Source: Sycon ciliatum (lineage: Eukaryota; Porifera; Calcarea; Leucosolenida; Sycettidae). From it: DNA of 64,000 nucleotides. Each line of letters starts with the position of its first letter. The stretch's first letter is position 1. The stretch lies in contig NC_088649.1 of assembly GCF_964019385.1 (NCBI RefSeq), positions 13,579,731 through 13,643,730 of the forward strand. Reading direction: 5' to 3'. The notes beneath the pieces were generated by a model. The model saw nothing but the letters and a program-made list of their open reading frames with translations. It was not told the DNA's origin and did not search any database. Below are positions 10,832-21,799 of this stretch, piece by piece. Both the position numbers and the translations under genes were made by a program.

Positions 10832-11817
10832 TTCAGTGCTCTGTCCATGAGCTACTCGCGTCCTTTGGATACATTTTCAGACTTGATAATAGCTGTTTTC
10901 TGAAAAGACCGCTTCCTCGCTATCGCGGCAGGATCTGCATTTTCCAACTTGACGACGTCACTATCATCAGAGACAGAGGACTCCGCCAAAAGCTCATCTG
11001 GAGAAAGCCCAGCTTCCTCCTAATCCCAAGAACGGCATTGCGGCGAGTCAGCCATCAGCGTTGGCTGCTAGTTAGCTGGTCTTACACAATGGTCAATGTC
11101 CGGTGAAAGTCCAGCGTTACTCTTCGACAAAGACATGGACTCTTGCTTCGATGAAGAATGTTTTTTGTAACATTGTGGACGGTAACCGGGTAAGGTCTGG
11201 AATGACTTATGTTATGTGTGCGTGTGTGCACCTCCACCGTTCCATGCTTGCTCACATTTGTTTCGTTGGTTCGGCGTTGTTACCATGGTTACCTGGATCT
11301 TCAAAAGTAATAGTTAGTTGCTGGCCGAAGATACATGTAGACTTCCGGGACCGGAAGTTTCTGTGAGAGTTTCCACACTGACTGTGCTGGACCACAGCTA
11401 GCTAGCTAGCACTACTGCATGCAGTATACTACTGGGCCTGGCACTGCGTGCCACGATCTGTTTGGTACCATGCATGATGTGTACGGACGGTGGTAGTACT
11501 AGTACGAGTAGTAGTAGAATTTTTATTTTGATAGGGAAGGCCCTACAGACGTTGCCGTCTTGTTACAGGGAAGGCCCTACAGACGTTGCCGTCTTGTTAC
11601 AGAGAACCCTAAGTGCTCTTTACAGAGCGAAACGAAAACGGATAGATGCTCAACCTGACGACACGAGACAGGCAGAGCATTCCACCTATCAGCGCCAAGG
11701 AAAGAAATAGAGAACATGCCATATCATTATTCTAGTGGTAGCAGCGGGCAAAGAAAGTGAAGAGAATGATTGCCCTCTAGTGCGCCTCTCGGTGCAAGTA
11801 GCAGCCGACTGAAAAGA
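10832..11817. other. intergenic, no gene seen
   Basis: A tandem pair of about 40-bp units (GGGAAGGCCCTACAGACGTTGCC at the core) spans 11536-11610. No coding exon is supported. Confidence 0.4.
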
Positions 11818-11882
11818 TGCATTGGCCGGAACCCGGGCCCCCCGCGTGGCAGGCGAGGATTCTACCACTGAACCACCAATGC
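11818..11882 (-). pseudogene. tRNA-Gly(GCC) pseudogene with T-loop deletion
   Basis: The minus strand reads GCATTGGTGGTTCAGTGG, an anticodon arm with GCC, then GGCCCGGGTTC. It jumps straight to CGGCCAATGC, missing about 6 nt of the T-loop and T-stem. The acceptor arms GCATTGG/CCAATGC are intact and a TTTT terminator follows. Length is 65 rather than about 71 nt. The B-box is broken, so it is probably not transcribed. Confidence 0.75.
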
Positions 11883-12208
11883 GGTCACGGTGGTCTATTG
11901 CTTGTTGTAGTACAGGTGAAATCCTGATAATTCGAACCTCAAAATGCCAGGAAAAAACTTCTAATTATCCGGACATTCTAATTATCCAAACATGAACCCA
12001 CAACTCAATATGTACGCGGTCCTGGAAATACATCGCGTATAGTAATAAATGTTGCCAATCAAAGACCAACGATAGCCGATACGAATATGTACATGAGGAT
12101 GCGTGTAGATCTACTACCGGTATGCAGTCATGTAGAACGTCGCCATTTTTGGCCTCGTAATGCTTTTTATCACTCCCTTAGTATTGACTCCCATTGATTT
12201 TCGCTATA

Positions 12209-12281
12209 CCTAAGCAGTCAAATATTCCTGCATATTTCACTCCTTAGGGCTATATTACCTGCTTATATTTGACTGCTTAGG
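12209..12281. repeat. 73-bp palindromic hairpin
   Basis: Perfect 17-bp inverted ends, CCTAAGCAGTCAAATAT and its inverse, enclose a 39-bp loop. I see no clear TSD. Confidence 0.55.
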
Positions 12282-12612
12282 CCTTTGCGCAGTTGAACTG
12301 TGCCTAGTGCAGCATTGTCACTGCATGAGTAGGTACTTGTGTAGGTGGTGCACTGGTGGTGCAACGGTTGTGCAATCATAAAACCGGGATTCATGAGGTT
12401 ATCGTTCTGGAATTTGAAATACGGACTGTTTGTCGTGATAAATCTAATATTGACTTCGTACTTGGTCAGTATAATAATTATTATTATTATTATTATTATG
12501 AAATGACCCAAAGGCAATGTGCCTATCGAGGGGTTCATTTGATTGAAAGAACAGTAGATGTAGATGTATGTACAAAGAGAAGTAGGGATTGATGAGGAGA
12601 GAAATGGGGTAT

Positions 12613-12677
12613 AGGAAATAAAAACCTCGTAAAAGACCTCGGCTTCGCCTCGGTCTTTTACTCGGCTTTTATTTCCT
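12613..12677. repeat. 65-bp near-perfect hairpin
   Basis: AGGAAATAAAA and CGTAAAAGACC pair with their inverses on the right side around a short CGGCTTCGCCT centre. The likely duplication is TA. It resembles a minimal hairpin insertion but only one copy is seen. Confidence 0.5.
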
Positions 12678-13896
12678 ATATTGACTGGTGGTGGTGTATA
12701 AGTAGTAGTCTGTGGGCCAAGTGACAAAAATGTGAATTCTCGTTCCGAGTAAGAGGGCACCGCAATTTTTTTGGCCCAGTCGATAGATGGACTGGCATAC
12801 ATTGAAAACCCGTTTGTTGTCATTCCTGAATTTGTCCAAGGGTTGCACGGCGAGTGAAATACAAATCAGCACCGGTTGCCATGGTAACCAGAACCTAAAA
12901 TTGGATTTTCTGGCTAATTACAATGTTTTTGGTATTGTTATTTTTCCATAGGGTCATATATCCAGAGTGCCTCCTTCCCAGATTCAACTGGAAAGAGAAA
13001 AATAGGATATAACATGAAAAATAAAGAAAAACAAAATGCCCAATACGTCCATATTGTTCATGTACACAGACGTGTGCAAGAAGACCGCGTGTGTCGAACA
13101 CAACACTGTAACTACTTCGAAACATCATTCGAGTCATTGTATACCATTTTATCAGATCATAATAGGACTGGCTGTGGCATGCACGTACTGTACATTGCAG
13201 AATACTATGTCTGATCTAAGAATATCTCAGACCGTTCAATACAAAAATGGTGTACATTATGCAGATATGAGGCAGAACACACAGCCGCATGTATGCATTG
13301 CATAGTTATTATATGGGTTGCAGAATAATCTGAATGTCCAGAGAAAGGATCACAACACTGTGACCATCGGCACAGGTCACTGACAGACCAGACCTGAAGG
13401 ACCGCGTGACCCCGGAAGACTACGTTTGTTGCAGCTGTGTACGAGGGAGACTTCGTCATCATAACACTGACTTATACTGCAGGATTAGCCATACGGAATA
13501 TGTTTCATGTTGCCGAAAAAGGTCGACCTGTAGAGAATAATCAGGTCACAGAAAATACACAATTCCAATTCCAATGATCACCCAACGTGTGGACAGAACT
13601 AGTTCGTCCTTTGTGGACTCATCAGCGCAGCACAGAGGAAATGAGGCCGAAGCCGATGGCAATGAAAAATAATCGCAATGATCATTCCCGTGCATTTTTA
13701 TATCTCCCACATTGATTTTAGTCCACATGTGATATTGATACTGAACACTGGGCAAACATCAGAAGGACTTGAATTGGGCATGATGTACAGTCACGTACAT
13801 GTTCATGATCGTACAATGTGCATCACTGAACTCTAATGAACACTCAATCTTCAATCATATTATACATACCTGTCAGGATGGGCATTCTTTTTCTTA
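12678..13896. other. intergenic, no gene seen
   Basis: A segment at about 12700-12790 has a diverged inverted relative at 19780-19860, so it is a dispersed repeat. Nothing else is recognised. Confidence 0.4.
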
Positions 13897-15065
13897 TTCA
13901 TCCTCGTCTTCACTGAGTTCTGCAGTTCCTTGAAGCTCCAGTGGTTGCCCATTCTCACACTCCTGGCCCGAGCGAGAGCACTTGCAAGCATCCGTGCAAT
14001 CGAGGTGCTGTCTCCGGCAGGGGCAATGTCCGTGCTTGCAGCCTGTCGTGCAACCGCATGAAACAAATTCCATCAGGCTCGATGGTGCTGGTGCCAAGCT
14101 GAGCCAGTCCACTTCCAAACCACCGCCAGAATCAATGGTCTACCCTTGACCAGGGCTATGCGGTGGTTGGACATCCGCGGAAGCTTCCAGAGCACGGTGC
14201 CAGATACTGGCCTGGTAATTTGCTCTTGCAGCATGCTTGCGCAGCGCATCTTGGCAAGGAGGAAGGGAGCTGAATTGCGTCGAGCGAGAGCAGAACATCT
14301 GGTATCGCACTTCGTTGATAGATGTGGCGGTGTTGAAGCCGTATATACCGCAAGTGAACTGCTCGATGCAGGCGAAATGTCAGCTGGTAGTGCGTCAAAT
14401 GATGCACCGAGTGCTGCCATAGCCTTTCGAGCCAGCTCGCCTTTTGGGGTTTGCTTGGTGATCAGCTGAAATGCTAGCTTCTTCCCTCTGCCACTGAAGG
14501 CACTGGTTGTGTCACAACCTGTATAGGCATGCATCCCCATAATGGCTTCGCAAACAGGGGCACTAAGCTCTCGTGTAATTCCTGTAGCATTGTTTATGGT
14601 AGTTAACCTCGCGCGCAAATATTCCAGAGACGGATTGACCAATTGCAACTTGGACCTTTTCGTCTTTTCTGATGTTTGCTGCGTATAACATGTACATAAC
14701 AGCTTCGCTGCAGCGTGTGCGTATTCACACCTGCTTGTGGACTGGACTACAATTCTTCCGGCCAGGTTGCTGGCGCCTCTCCTTCCCACAAAATATGCAG
14801 CCCTTCATGCCTGGTGCTACGACGGGCGCGGCTAGTGCGGCGCGCATGCTGGGGCGGCGCTTGGCTTCTGGCTCTATCGACTCCGGCACAGACAGTTCTT
14901 CCGAATGGCTAGATGAGGGGTACTCTGCCTTCGTCGGAGGGTTATATTCGTTATTTTCTGGTAACATTTTTTGTGGAAAACTCCGTTTTCAGGCCAAACA
15001 TCACTACGACATAACTCCCTGAGCTCAGCTAAATTTTCTACGGCAACAGCTTCACTACAGTCCAT
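13897..15065 (-). pseudogene. TGCDTTSAF/Cys-rich multicopy invertebrate protein, frameshifted
   Basis: Pieces in three frames of the minus strand follow the order of a protein family that is abundant in invertebrate genomes. An N-terminal FHKKCYQKITN (about 14965) is followed by CIFCGKERR (about 14800), MHAYTGCDTTSAFSGRGKK (about 14530-14475), a SINEVRYQMFC segment with RANYQASIWHRAL (about 14330-14180), and VDWLSLAPAPSSLMEFVSCG. It ends in a Cys-rich CXC-like tail with CGCTTGCKHGHCPC and DACKCS, stopping at 13897. At least two frame changes are needed. The family's function is not established, and its copy number suggests transposon linkage. Confidence 0.6.
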
Positions 15066-15453
15066 TCAGAAAAAAATGAACTTCTAGCTTTTGGCCATAA
15101 ATGGGTCAAACGTTGAGTTTTTTTAGAATTTTTTTCTGCAATCCCATATGGAATCCTCTTCCAATTATGTTTCTGAAGTTTTTTTGTCCAAAAAGCAAGC
15201 CATAGCAAGAATAGGATTTCGGCCAGGTTTTGCCCCAAAAGCACTGAATTGGGAAAAACCATCAAAATCCAGGCCGTTTGACCCCGCCTGCAACAGTGCA
15301 TTCTGCGGTTCGAACCCCAGTTCAGGCACCCTTTTTGGACCCTTTTTCAAATTTCAAAGTTCGCAGCACTGCACTGTGTACGATGAAATCACGAAAAATC
15401 GCCAAATACGGGAGCTCGCCAGAGCCAGGACCCATTTTTTTATGAATGGACTG
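15058..15453. mobile_element. 396-bp MITE, CAGTCCATT termini, TA TSD
   Basis: Ends CAGTCCATTCA and its inverse are flanked by TA (15056-15057, 15454-15455), as for Tc1/mariner-type elements. T-rich arms run inward. A related element with CAGTCCATTTCAAAAC ends lies at 58656-58911. Confidence 0.72.
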
Positions 15454-15701
15454 TAGTGCATATTTCACACACCTTCTTCCACGTAGTCTGGGGGAAGGGC
15501 TTCACCTCCTCACCGCACTCCGGAACGTGAATGAGACACTTTAAACTCATCACGACGCTTACTTCTAGTGCTACTTGACCACAGACATACTAGTACAAAC
15601 TGAAACCAAAAAAACGATCTCGAAATGAAAGTTCAAACTGAGAAGGAAGATGCCAAGTATAGTGGGTGCACGCCTGCACTGCAGTGCAGAGAGTTAGAAT
15701 T

Positions 15702-17585
15702 AGGGAGGTTTAGTCCCACGTAATCCGTGGGTGCTTTACGTGTGTGTAGCACGTGATACTCAGTGACCCACGTACAGACGTTTTCTGATTCACGACATAC
15801 CGTGTATGGAGGCTCACCCACGTTCCGCCAGAACGTGGGTGAAAATCGGAATGGAGCGCATTGTGCGAGCTGTGAGGGTGCTCAGCTGAAGTAGTTTCCG
15901 AAGCACGAAATCAAAATATTGGATGAGCTTCTTAGGCCGGGGTAGCTTCGTCTTTGACCAGGTTTTGGCCTTTAGCTTCATGCTTTTGTTTGTTCCGTGT
16001 GACTAAACACAACATTGCAACGTGGGTGCCCTTCATCCGGCATCCACTTTACGTGGATCACCCACGTAGACCCGGGTGCTCGAATGAGACACAGGGTACC
16101 AAAACAGAAACACCCTGAAATTGTACCTAAACTTGTTCCGATTTCGTTTAATTTTCACAAATACCATCAACATACGGCCTGCTAACGGTATGCCAAATTT
16201 CAGCACTGCCCGGTAAACACTTTTTGAAATACTCGCGACCCACTTTTTGCTGGGTCCTTGATTCGAGGATATGGGTCTCCTGTACGGTGCTGCCAAAGAC
16301 CTGCTGAATCTGCGGCTCCACTGACCATCTTGCTCTCAAAAATGAAGTAGTAAGTTACTACTCCCTGCCCTCAACTGCCACACCAAGCGTAGACGATGGC
16401 AGACCCGTGTGCTTGAATCGGAGACGATCTGACGAGTTCGCTGTTTCTGATTCGAGCACCCAATTTTCAAATAAAAAATCCGAAGGAAATACGACAATTT
16501 TACTGCGTACTGTAGCTTGTGTTGTAGCGCACCCAGGTTCTGAATTCCTGCTGGGTGGGTCAAGCCAGACCAGGGAGTCGTCAAATACCGGGAGTGGAAA
16601 CGAGATGCGCGAGCGTGATCCATGCTCGCCTCGCGCTGGAGCACGCCGATTTTTTTCAAATAATCTTTTTTGTGCCACATTCACCAATTCCGCGGGATTT
16701 TCAAAATAACAAAATTTATTTTGGTTCTTCCTGCAAGCGGAGCAATTTAGACGTCTCCATAAATAAACCTTCTCGTCAGATTTCCGCTTCCCTTTTGTAG
16801 TATTATCACTCTTCGTCGTAGATTCGTCGGCAGTGCATGGTCATGCTGGATAGGGAGATATCGGTAGCCATTTTACGGCTGATGTTTTAGGAACTTGGGC
16901 GAGAGGTGAGTAAAACCAAGCTTTATCGAGTGAATACTTCTATCACGGAATAGCTTTGTTTTGGTTTGTTACACACGCATGCTGCATGTACAGAGCATTC
17001 GATTTATCAACCTGCAGTCAAGTATAGACCCAGGGAAGCTTCTGTTGCAAGGGCCATCCACTTTATGTGAAACTCGTAAAAAGAAATGCAATGGTAGATT
17101 TAAGAAACTATGTGATGGTCAGGAATCAGGATACACATGGCATTCTCTACCTGGATGGATACTTGTGACAATTTTAATATAGAAATACTGCGCTGTTTTC
17201 CGTGTGCGTTTTGTCCAGACCTGGACACCACATCAGCTGTGTTTTCAAGTTTAATTTGCGGTACATTAGTGGCAAGAAAGCCGTCCATCATGCCAGCATC
17301 ATCCGCAGCAGCAACAGCAGCAGCACCCCAGCCCACCGCCATAGTCAACTGCACTGCAGAGACACCTAAAAGATACCATGGTGGTTGGTGTGTTGTTGCG
17401 GTGAGAAGAGAACTGGGAGCTAGCAGAAAGCCTGAGTTAACTAGCCTCAAGCCGGTGTTGGCGACTTTCGGCCATGAAATTCTGGCCAACATGTCTCCGA
17501 ATCTACCAAACTTTGAAAAGATAATTGAATCTGAGACACATGAGCGCATCCACCGTGTGTGTGCATGCACAGTGTGGGCATGTCA

Positions 17586-17640
<55 letters not shown>

Positions 17641-18827
17641 TGTGTGCTGCCAAAGATGGCTCTCTCGTCGTGCCGATTGAATATGGTCCCTGATCTCTTG
17701 GCAGACTGCCGACTTTCTGCCGTCGCTTCCATGTTGTTGGCCCCGCAAGGGGACAGGTGACCGTAATGGCAGTGTTTACCAGGACCCGGTGTGTGTGTGC
17801 ATGCATGCATGCATTCCAGTGTGTGTGAATGTGCGTGCATGCGCAGTTCGTGCATGCCGTGTGTGTGCATGTGCAGTTTGTGCATGCCAATGAGTGCGTG
17901 CGCACCCGTATATTGGTGCGTGCATGTACACATGCGTAACTGCTGACACCCAAAGTAGGCAAAGAGAAGCGAGACAGAAAGAGAGAGGGATTTAGAACAG
18001 TTTAATTCGGTGTGCATTGTCAATTCCGTGATACTCGCCACAACCGGCCAAATCTGCAATTGGATTCTCAGTGTTGGTGGTGCATATACGTTGTCATGCT
18101 TCCTCTTGACATGAGACATACTGAAAGCGGTGATGTTCTCTTACACTGAAGAAGAAAATAAGAGAAATTCCTTGACTTTATAATAATGTGGTCGTCATTA
18201 AAAAACGATAATGTTTTAGAAACGAAGGGTCCCTCAAAAAGTCAGTGGCATATCATCTTACACCGAGAAAATTCACAGGTAGCACCTATATGGAAAGGAC
18301 AATGGTTACGAGAAGTTTTTTCGTGGGTCGAACCAAGTGGCTTTGATTACTGAGGCTGAGCTATTTTCCTCGATAAATTACATCAAAAGTCACGTCACTA
18401 TTCGCGCGTGAATCGGGCCTCCAGTCAAACATCGCAACACTGCGATAACGCCTACCGATAAATTAGGTGTCCTCCTACTATCAAACGAGCAGACCACTGC
18501 AAATATCTCTGTATACACGTTCTGATGGACGCTTTCTCCCAAAAAATACTCAAGGCTACTCTAAATTGCATTTGACGACGCTGAGGTACTCAAGGCACTG
18601 CAAAAATTTTGCGCGAGGCGAGCATGGATAATCAAGATTAACGGCGTTTCCACTCCCGGTATTTGACGACTCCCTGAGCCAGACTAGTAGACTCTCTTCC
18701 CTGTTCCATCGCCTCTCCAAAAGTATATTCTGACATTTACAGATGAGAAATTGCACACCTGTCAAATCGTTTCTGATTCGAGCACCCGGGTCTACGCGTT
18801 TCCGTTACGTGGGAACTAAACCTCCCT
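15702..18827. mobile_element. 3.1-kb element, AGGGAGGTTTAG termini, 3-bp TSD
   Basis: The left end AGGGAGGTTTAGTCCCACGT and the right end ACGTGGGAACTAAACCTCCCT are near-perfect inverses. ATT flanks both (15699-15701, 18828-18830). Further inverted segments lie inside, for example 16560-16610 against 18640-18690, both with GGGAGTCGTCAAATACCGGG, and a GATTCGAGCACCC motif at both sides. The interior also has repeated ACGTGGGTG boxes, a frame from 17137 that I cannot identify, and a (GT)n tract at 17587-17645. No transposase is recognised. Confidence 0.6.
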
Positions 18828-19154
18828 ATTGTGGGTCCGGGTGCACGCCTGCAGAGAGTGTGCAGTGTACCAGATCGTACCAGATCACGACTTGACATGA
18901 CAGGTAAGGGCGCGTTCAGACTACCGATAAAAAGTGACCGATAGGGAAAGTCGCCAAGGTGATTTGATCACGTGACGTTACTGGCACTTTACCGGTGGGA
19001 AAGTAACTGCCGCGGCTGATGCGGCAGTAAACTTTTACCGGCAGTAAAAAAGTGCTCAGGCTGCATGCGCGCTGCGAAAAAAAGGGAAAATCCCTTGTCA
19101 GTGCCGCGGTGAGAGCTGAAAACTTCACGGTCACGTTAGTTTGTTATCGGTAGT

Positions 19155-19497
19155 AGGGAGGTTCTGCTCTACGTTTTGGGAACGCGACGCAAAGAATCAC
19201 GCGAACTTTCTTCGCGTTCCCGTAACGTAAAGAAATGCTGTTCTGCTCTACGTTTCACCTAGAGAAGTCACGTGGAATGTGTACTGGGAATTTCCCCTTC
19301 CATATTTGGCAGTTTTCTGCATGCAGTTGATCGATAGCCAGCAAATCCGTACGCATTTTCTCTGCGTGTGCCACAACGTAGAGAACCCCATCTCCGCGTA
19401 GAAATCTGGAGCCAAAACACGCGAAGCCGTAGACTCTAACCCAGACACCTGCTCTCTACGTGATTTCTCTACGTTTCACGTATAGCAGAACCTCCCT
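19155..19497. mobile_element. 343-bp MITE, AGGGAGGTTCTG termini, 3-bp TSD
   Basis: AGGGAGGTTCTGCTCTACGT and its approximate inverse end the element. AGT is duplicated at 19152-19154 and 19498-19500. The interior repeats TCTACGTTTC and CGTAGAGAA boxes. A fragment of its right end recurs at about 25940-25985. Confidence 0.75.
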
Positions 19498-19864
19498 AGT
19501 GTGAATGTCCTTCACGGTTTATCGGCATTCACGGTTTGACGGGGTTCACGGTAGTCTGAACGCGCCCTAACACTGAATTCGTGTACTTTCGTCTATTCTG
19601 GTGCATAATCACATTTCACAGCACCACACACAAGGCGCATGCATGAATGCATACAAAACAATGGCCGCCGAGAGAGAAATTTTCAACATGGAAAAGCCGA
19701 TTTTTGGATACCTTTCAGAAAGTTGTCAGAGTGACAACAACCGGAATCCTGCTCAGTAAGGTATCTAGAGTAGACGTGGCCAATAAAATTGCGGTGCCCA
19801 AAAGTCGGAACGAGATTTTTCTAGGAGGCCTTTTTTCAGGTTTGGCCCACGGACTATAGAGGAC

Positions 19865-20580
19865 AGAGGGTATACCGCGATACCGGCTGAATATAAATCC
19901 CGACTGCGATAGCAGGAGGGATTTATATGAGGGTACGGTATAACCCGACTACGAGGGTCATATCCTACTTATGTCAGGTACCCCTACGCATTTCCAGAAC
20001 AATGAACTTATTTGGAGATCTCCTACATCATACAGTACATGAACATGTCCTGCTGGTTATCAGTTGTCGAAAGAATGGTCGAGCAAGGTCAGAAGGAGAT
20101 TCCTCCGTGGATCAGGTTTGGCATAAGATCATTTCCTTTCAGTTCCAGTGCATATTGTAGCACGTCGTCTCGTGAGCGATGCGGAAGTCAACCGTGAATT
20201 GCTGGGGTGCTGGAGTTGTCGTTGAATCAAACTACCGTCACTAGTTGGACTACAGTACAGTTTGGACTCTTTGGGAGTAAGTACTAAGTGTTACTATTAT
20301 CATGATTATGGTACAGTGCTGATTTTCACATGCGGCGTCTTATAATAATCAGTTTTGCCGCTACTTGCAAGTAGATGCACTTGCATACACTGTTTTGTAT
20401 CACTGTACTGTATCCTGGTATCACATTTCAATCCATCTAGCGTTTTCCAACCGGTTTAGGTGGATTTGAAGGACACTCTGTATCATAAACTTAGTTTAAA
20501 GGGGAAGTTTAAGGCAAAAATCAAGATTTCACCAGTTGTAGTCTTCGGGGTGCTGAGTCGAATGGTCTTGGTCCGAGAAA
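19865..20580. other. intergenic, short hairpins only
   Basis: A hairpin lies at 19868-19948 (GGGTATACCG... ending GGTATAACCC, with AATATAAATCCC/GGGATTTATAT inside). Otherwise no gene is recognised. Confidence 0.4.
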
Positions 20581-20582
20581 GC

Positions 20583-21268
20583 TGAGACGCTCCCTTCCTA
20601 CTTGAATCCCAATCGAACTCGCGCACTTCCACCGAAACTGGGTGACTGCGCCCTACTAGATGGGGATTTGTATGCAAAATGTCACTAAAAGCGCCATTTC
20701 GTTCTTATAAAAGCACGGATGACCGCGATTGGCCCATATGTTGTAGTCTTTTGGACGCTGAGTCGACTGGTTTTGGTCCGAAAAGGCTGTGATGCAGCGT
20801 TCCTCCTTTATTCCCAATCGAACATGGTTGAACAAGTGGTCACGTGCTCCTGGGTGCCCAAATCACCTGGTCACCACGCCAGCAGGTGACAACTTTCACA
20901 CCAAGGTTCAACTCGAGTGACAGGACTGCACCCAAAAAAGGTCATACAGGCTAGTAAGTTGTACCCAGCAGGCACGGTGACCAGGTGACTGGCGTACGCA
21001 GGAGCACGTGACCGCTTGTTCAACCATGTTCGATTGGGAATAAAGGAGGAACGCTGCATCGCAGCCTTTTCGGACCAAAACCAGTCGACTCAGCGTCCAA
21101 AAGACTACAACATATGGGCCAATCGCGGTCATCCGTGCTTTTATAAGAACGAAATGGCGCTTTTAGTGACATTTTGCATACAAATCCCCATCTCGTAGGG
21201 CGCAGTCACCCAGTTTCGGTGGAAGTGCGCGAGTTCGATTGGGATTCAAGTAGGAAGGGAGCGTCTCA
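20583..21268. mobile_element. 686-bp foldback (large palindrome)
   Basis: Arms of roughly 270-290 bp (TGAGACGCTCCCTTCC... from the left; its inverse ending 21268) enclose about 130 bp containing CACCTGGTCACC-type repeats. Within each arm there is also a direct paralogous pair of a segment containing GCTGAGTCGA and CCCAATCGAAC. Such a structure would extrude as a long cruciform. No coding capacity or clear TSD is seen. Confidence 0.7.
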
Positions 21269-21435
21269 GATTCAACTATTCGAAGTACAATGTACATTGC
21301 TGATCCATTCGGGATACTTCGTGGTTATTTGACGTTCTTTATCCTCACATTCAGTATAATAGGATACTCGGTAGATATATTCCAGGTCATTCTTCTTTTC
21401 CATTGTGTACTGTTCCTCGTCAGTAATGCCGTTCA

Positions 21436-21631
21436 CAGGCGCGTGCGCCGTATGGGTTCCTGCAGGGAGTCGTAAAATACCTATGGGGTATTTTACGACT
21501 CCCTGGGTTCCTGGGTGCCCGGAACCCCCCTTTTTTTCGCTCAAAATGCAGGATTTTGCTTCATTTTTTGAAAATTTTCCCGGGGAGGCCCCCCGGAACC
21601 CCCCCTTGAAGGGCACCGGCGCACGCGCCTG
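21436..21631. mobile_element. second copy of the CAGGCGCG MITE, 5-bp TSD, with nested micro-hairpin
   Basis: This is an inverted match to 459-609. GTTCA flanks it at 21431-21435 and 21632-21636. It is interrupted by a 42-bp hairpin at 21463-21504 with a 9-bp duplication. The first copy gives the empty site. Confidence 0.8.
21463..21504. mobile_element. 42-bp palindromic micro-insertion (family B)
   Basis: The stem AGGGAGTCGTAAAATACC pairs with its inverse around a 4-6 nt loop. GGGTTCCTG is duplicated exactly at 21454-21462 and 21505-21513. The equivalent position in the MITE at 459-609 has one copy of GGGTTCCTG and no hairpin, so this is a true insertion. Confidence 0.88.
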
Positions 21632-21799
21632 GTTCAGGTCCGTTCTGTGTGGAGTGTACACGTCCAAGTGGTGTATGTTGTGTCTCTTGTGAACGGTCCG
21701 TGCGCTGGAGTACTGCCGTCGTACAAGTTCACTGCCTTTCAGGCAGTGAACTTGTACGGTGGCAGTGCCCTAGCGTAGATCTACGTACCGTGCACCGGG

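Noticed and set aside
17137-17760. 207-codon plus-strand ORF in the 3.1-kb element
   Set aside because: Its end is (GT)n-encoded and its start is not recognisable as any family. It may contain an exon, but I cannot support one.
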